Position numbers and translations under genes: made by a program
NCBI GenBank assembly: GCA_964472545.1
Contig: CAYYNP010000081.1
Location: forward strand, 1-33,247
DNA length: 33,247 nucleotides
DNA from: CAYYNP01 sp964472545
GTDB lineage: Bacteria > Planctomycetota > Planctomycetia > Pirellulales > Thermoguttaceae
Reading direction: 5' to 3'
The notes under the pieces: generated by a model
What the model was told of the DNA's origin: nothing
What the model saw: only the letters and a program-made list of their open reading frames with translations
Database searches by the model: none
In this document: one piece after another, positions 33,019 through 33,247 of the stretch
How the letters are laid out: each line of letters begins with the position of its first letter
Numbering within the stretch: position 1 is the first letter of the stretch

Positions 33019-33247
33019 ATGAGCTTTCCCGTACGGCTGGTCGTGTTACTGTCGATGTTCGCACTCTACGGCTGCGGCAGAGCCAGTACGGATCCCACCG
33101 ACGAGGGCAGCCAGACGCAGGAGCCCACGGTCAAGTCGACCACGACGCCGCCCGCCGATCCTCCGGTCACGCCACCCGTGACGCCGCCGATCGATCCACC
33201 CGTAACGCCGCCGATCGATCCACCCGTAACGCCGCCGATCGATCCAC
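33019..33247 (+). CDS. Lipoprotein with Pro/Thr/Asp-rich repeats, cut by the window end
   Basis: The open frame starts at ATG 33019 with AAGGAGA 6 nt upstream and has no stop before the window ends (76 codons visible). The N-terminus (MSFPVRLVVLLSMFALYGCG) is a lipoprotein signal with lipobox LYGC, Cys19 being the lipid-bearing residue. After a short Thr/Asp/Glu-rich stretch it enters a PPVTPPID repeat, likely an extended spacer holding a C-terminal domain away from the membrane. That domain is outside the window, so function is unknown. It is divergent from the sigma gene. Confidence 0.8.
   Translation, partial: MSFPVRLVVLLSMFALYGCGRASTDPTDEGSQTQEPTVKSTTTPPADPPVTPPVTPPIDPPVTPPIDPPVTPPIDP
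33172..33247 (+). repeat. 24-bp tandem repeat encoding PPVTPPID
   Basis: Units at 33172-33195, 33196-33219 and 33220-33243, then the first 4 bases of a fourth. The last two full units are identical and the first differs by one base (gtg/gta). The array continues past the window edge. It encodes eight-residue Pro-rich units in the lipoprotein linker. Confidence 0.93.

Overview
The window reads as a GC-rich piece of a planctomycete (Planctomycetota) chromosome; the order cannot be settled from sequence alone. Indicators are a Cys-type sulfatase, Tat-exported Gfo/Idh/MocA and sugar-isomerase proteins, a DUF6807-type protein, BNR 'sialidase-like' proteins and a beta-helix protein packed together, BlaI/M56 regulators with long extracytoplasmic tails, and several families of short palindromic intergenic repeats. 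No tRNA, rRNA, CRISPR array, integrase or insertion sequence was recognised.

Layout. 50-1867 (+) is a secreted M14 carboxypeptidase that converges, 3 nt apart, on a minus-strand series running from 7426 down to 1871: Gfo/Idh/MocA oxidoreductase, sulfatase, TIM-barrel sugar isomerase, DUF6807 protein and GNAT acetyltransferase. The first three gaps of this series each hold a different palindromic repeat family. A small RbfA-like gene (7627-8058, +) converges on a secreted GH38 alpha-mannosidase (11112-8242, -). From 11493 to 18257 a plus-strand run encodes a tiny secreted peptide, two tandem BNR-propeller paralogues, a beta-helix protein and a secreted protein of unknown family. Together, 2.3-18.3 kb looks like a locus for taking apart a decorated, probably sulfated, glycan outside the cytoplasm; the substrate is not evident.

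18.6-32.7 kb (-) is a regulatory cluster. In transcription order it holds an ECF sigma factor, a membrane protein in the anti-sigma position, a HEAT-repeat gene, BlaI, and a giant BlaR1/M56-type protein of about 3,260 residues. The giant protein carries the four-helix M56 protease core, then about 13 extracytoplasmic modules starting with Trp-Gly-Glu, three LDLD-type domains and one further domain. The blaI promoter carries a perfect 16-bp palindrome exactly between its -35 and -10 boxes. A diverged copy of this promoter region, including the first codons of blaI, lies in front of the HEAT gene.

Three genes in the window carry apparent lesions: the sigma gene has an in-frame TAA inside region 4, the HEAT gene has a one-base frameshift, and the isomerase has ATA where a start codon is expected. 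Either parts of the cluster are decaying or the assembly has local errors; reads or a sister genome would decide. The window ends inside a lipoprotein gene with a Pro/Thr/Asp-rich 24-bp repeat.
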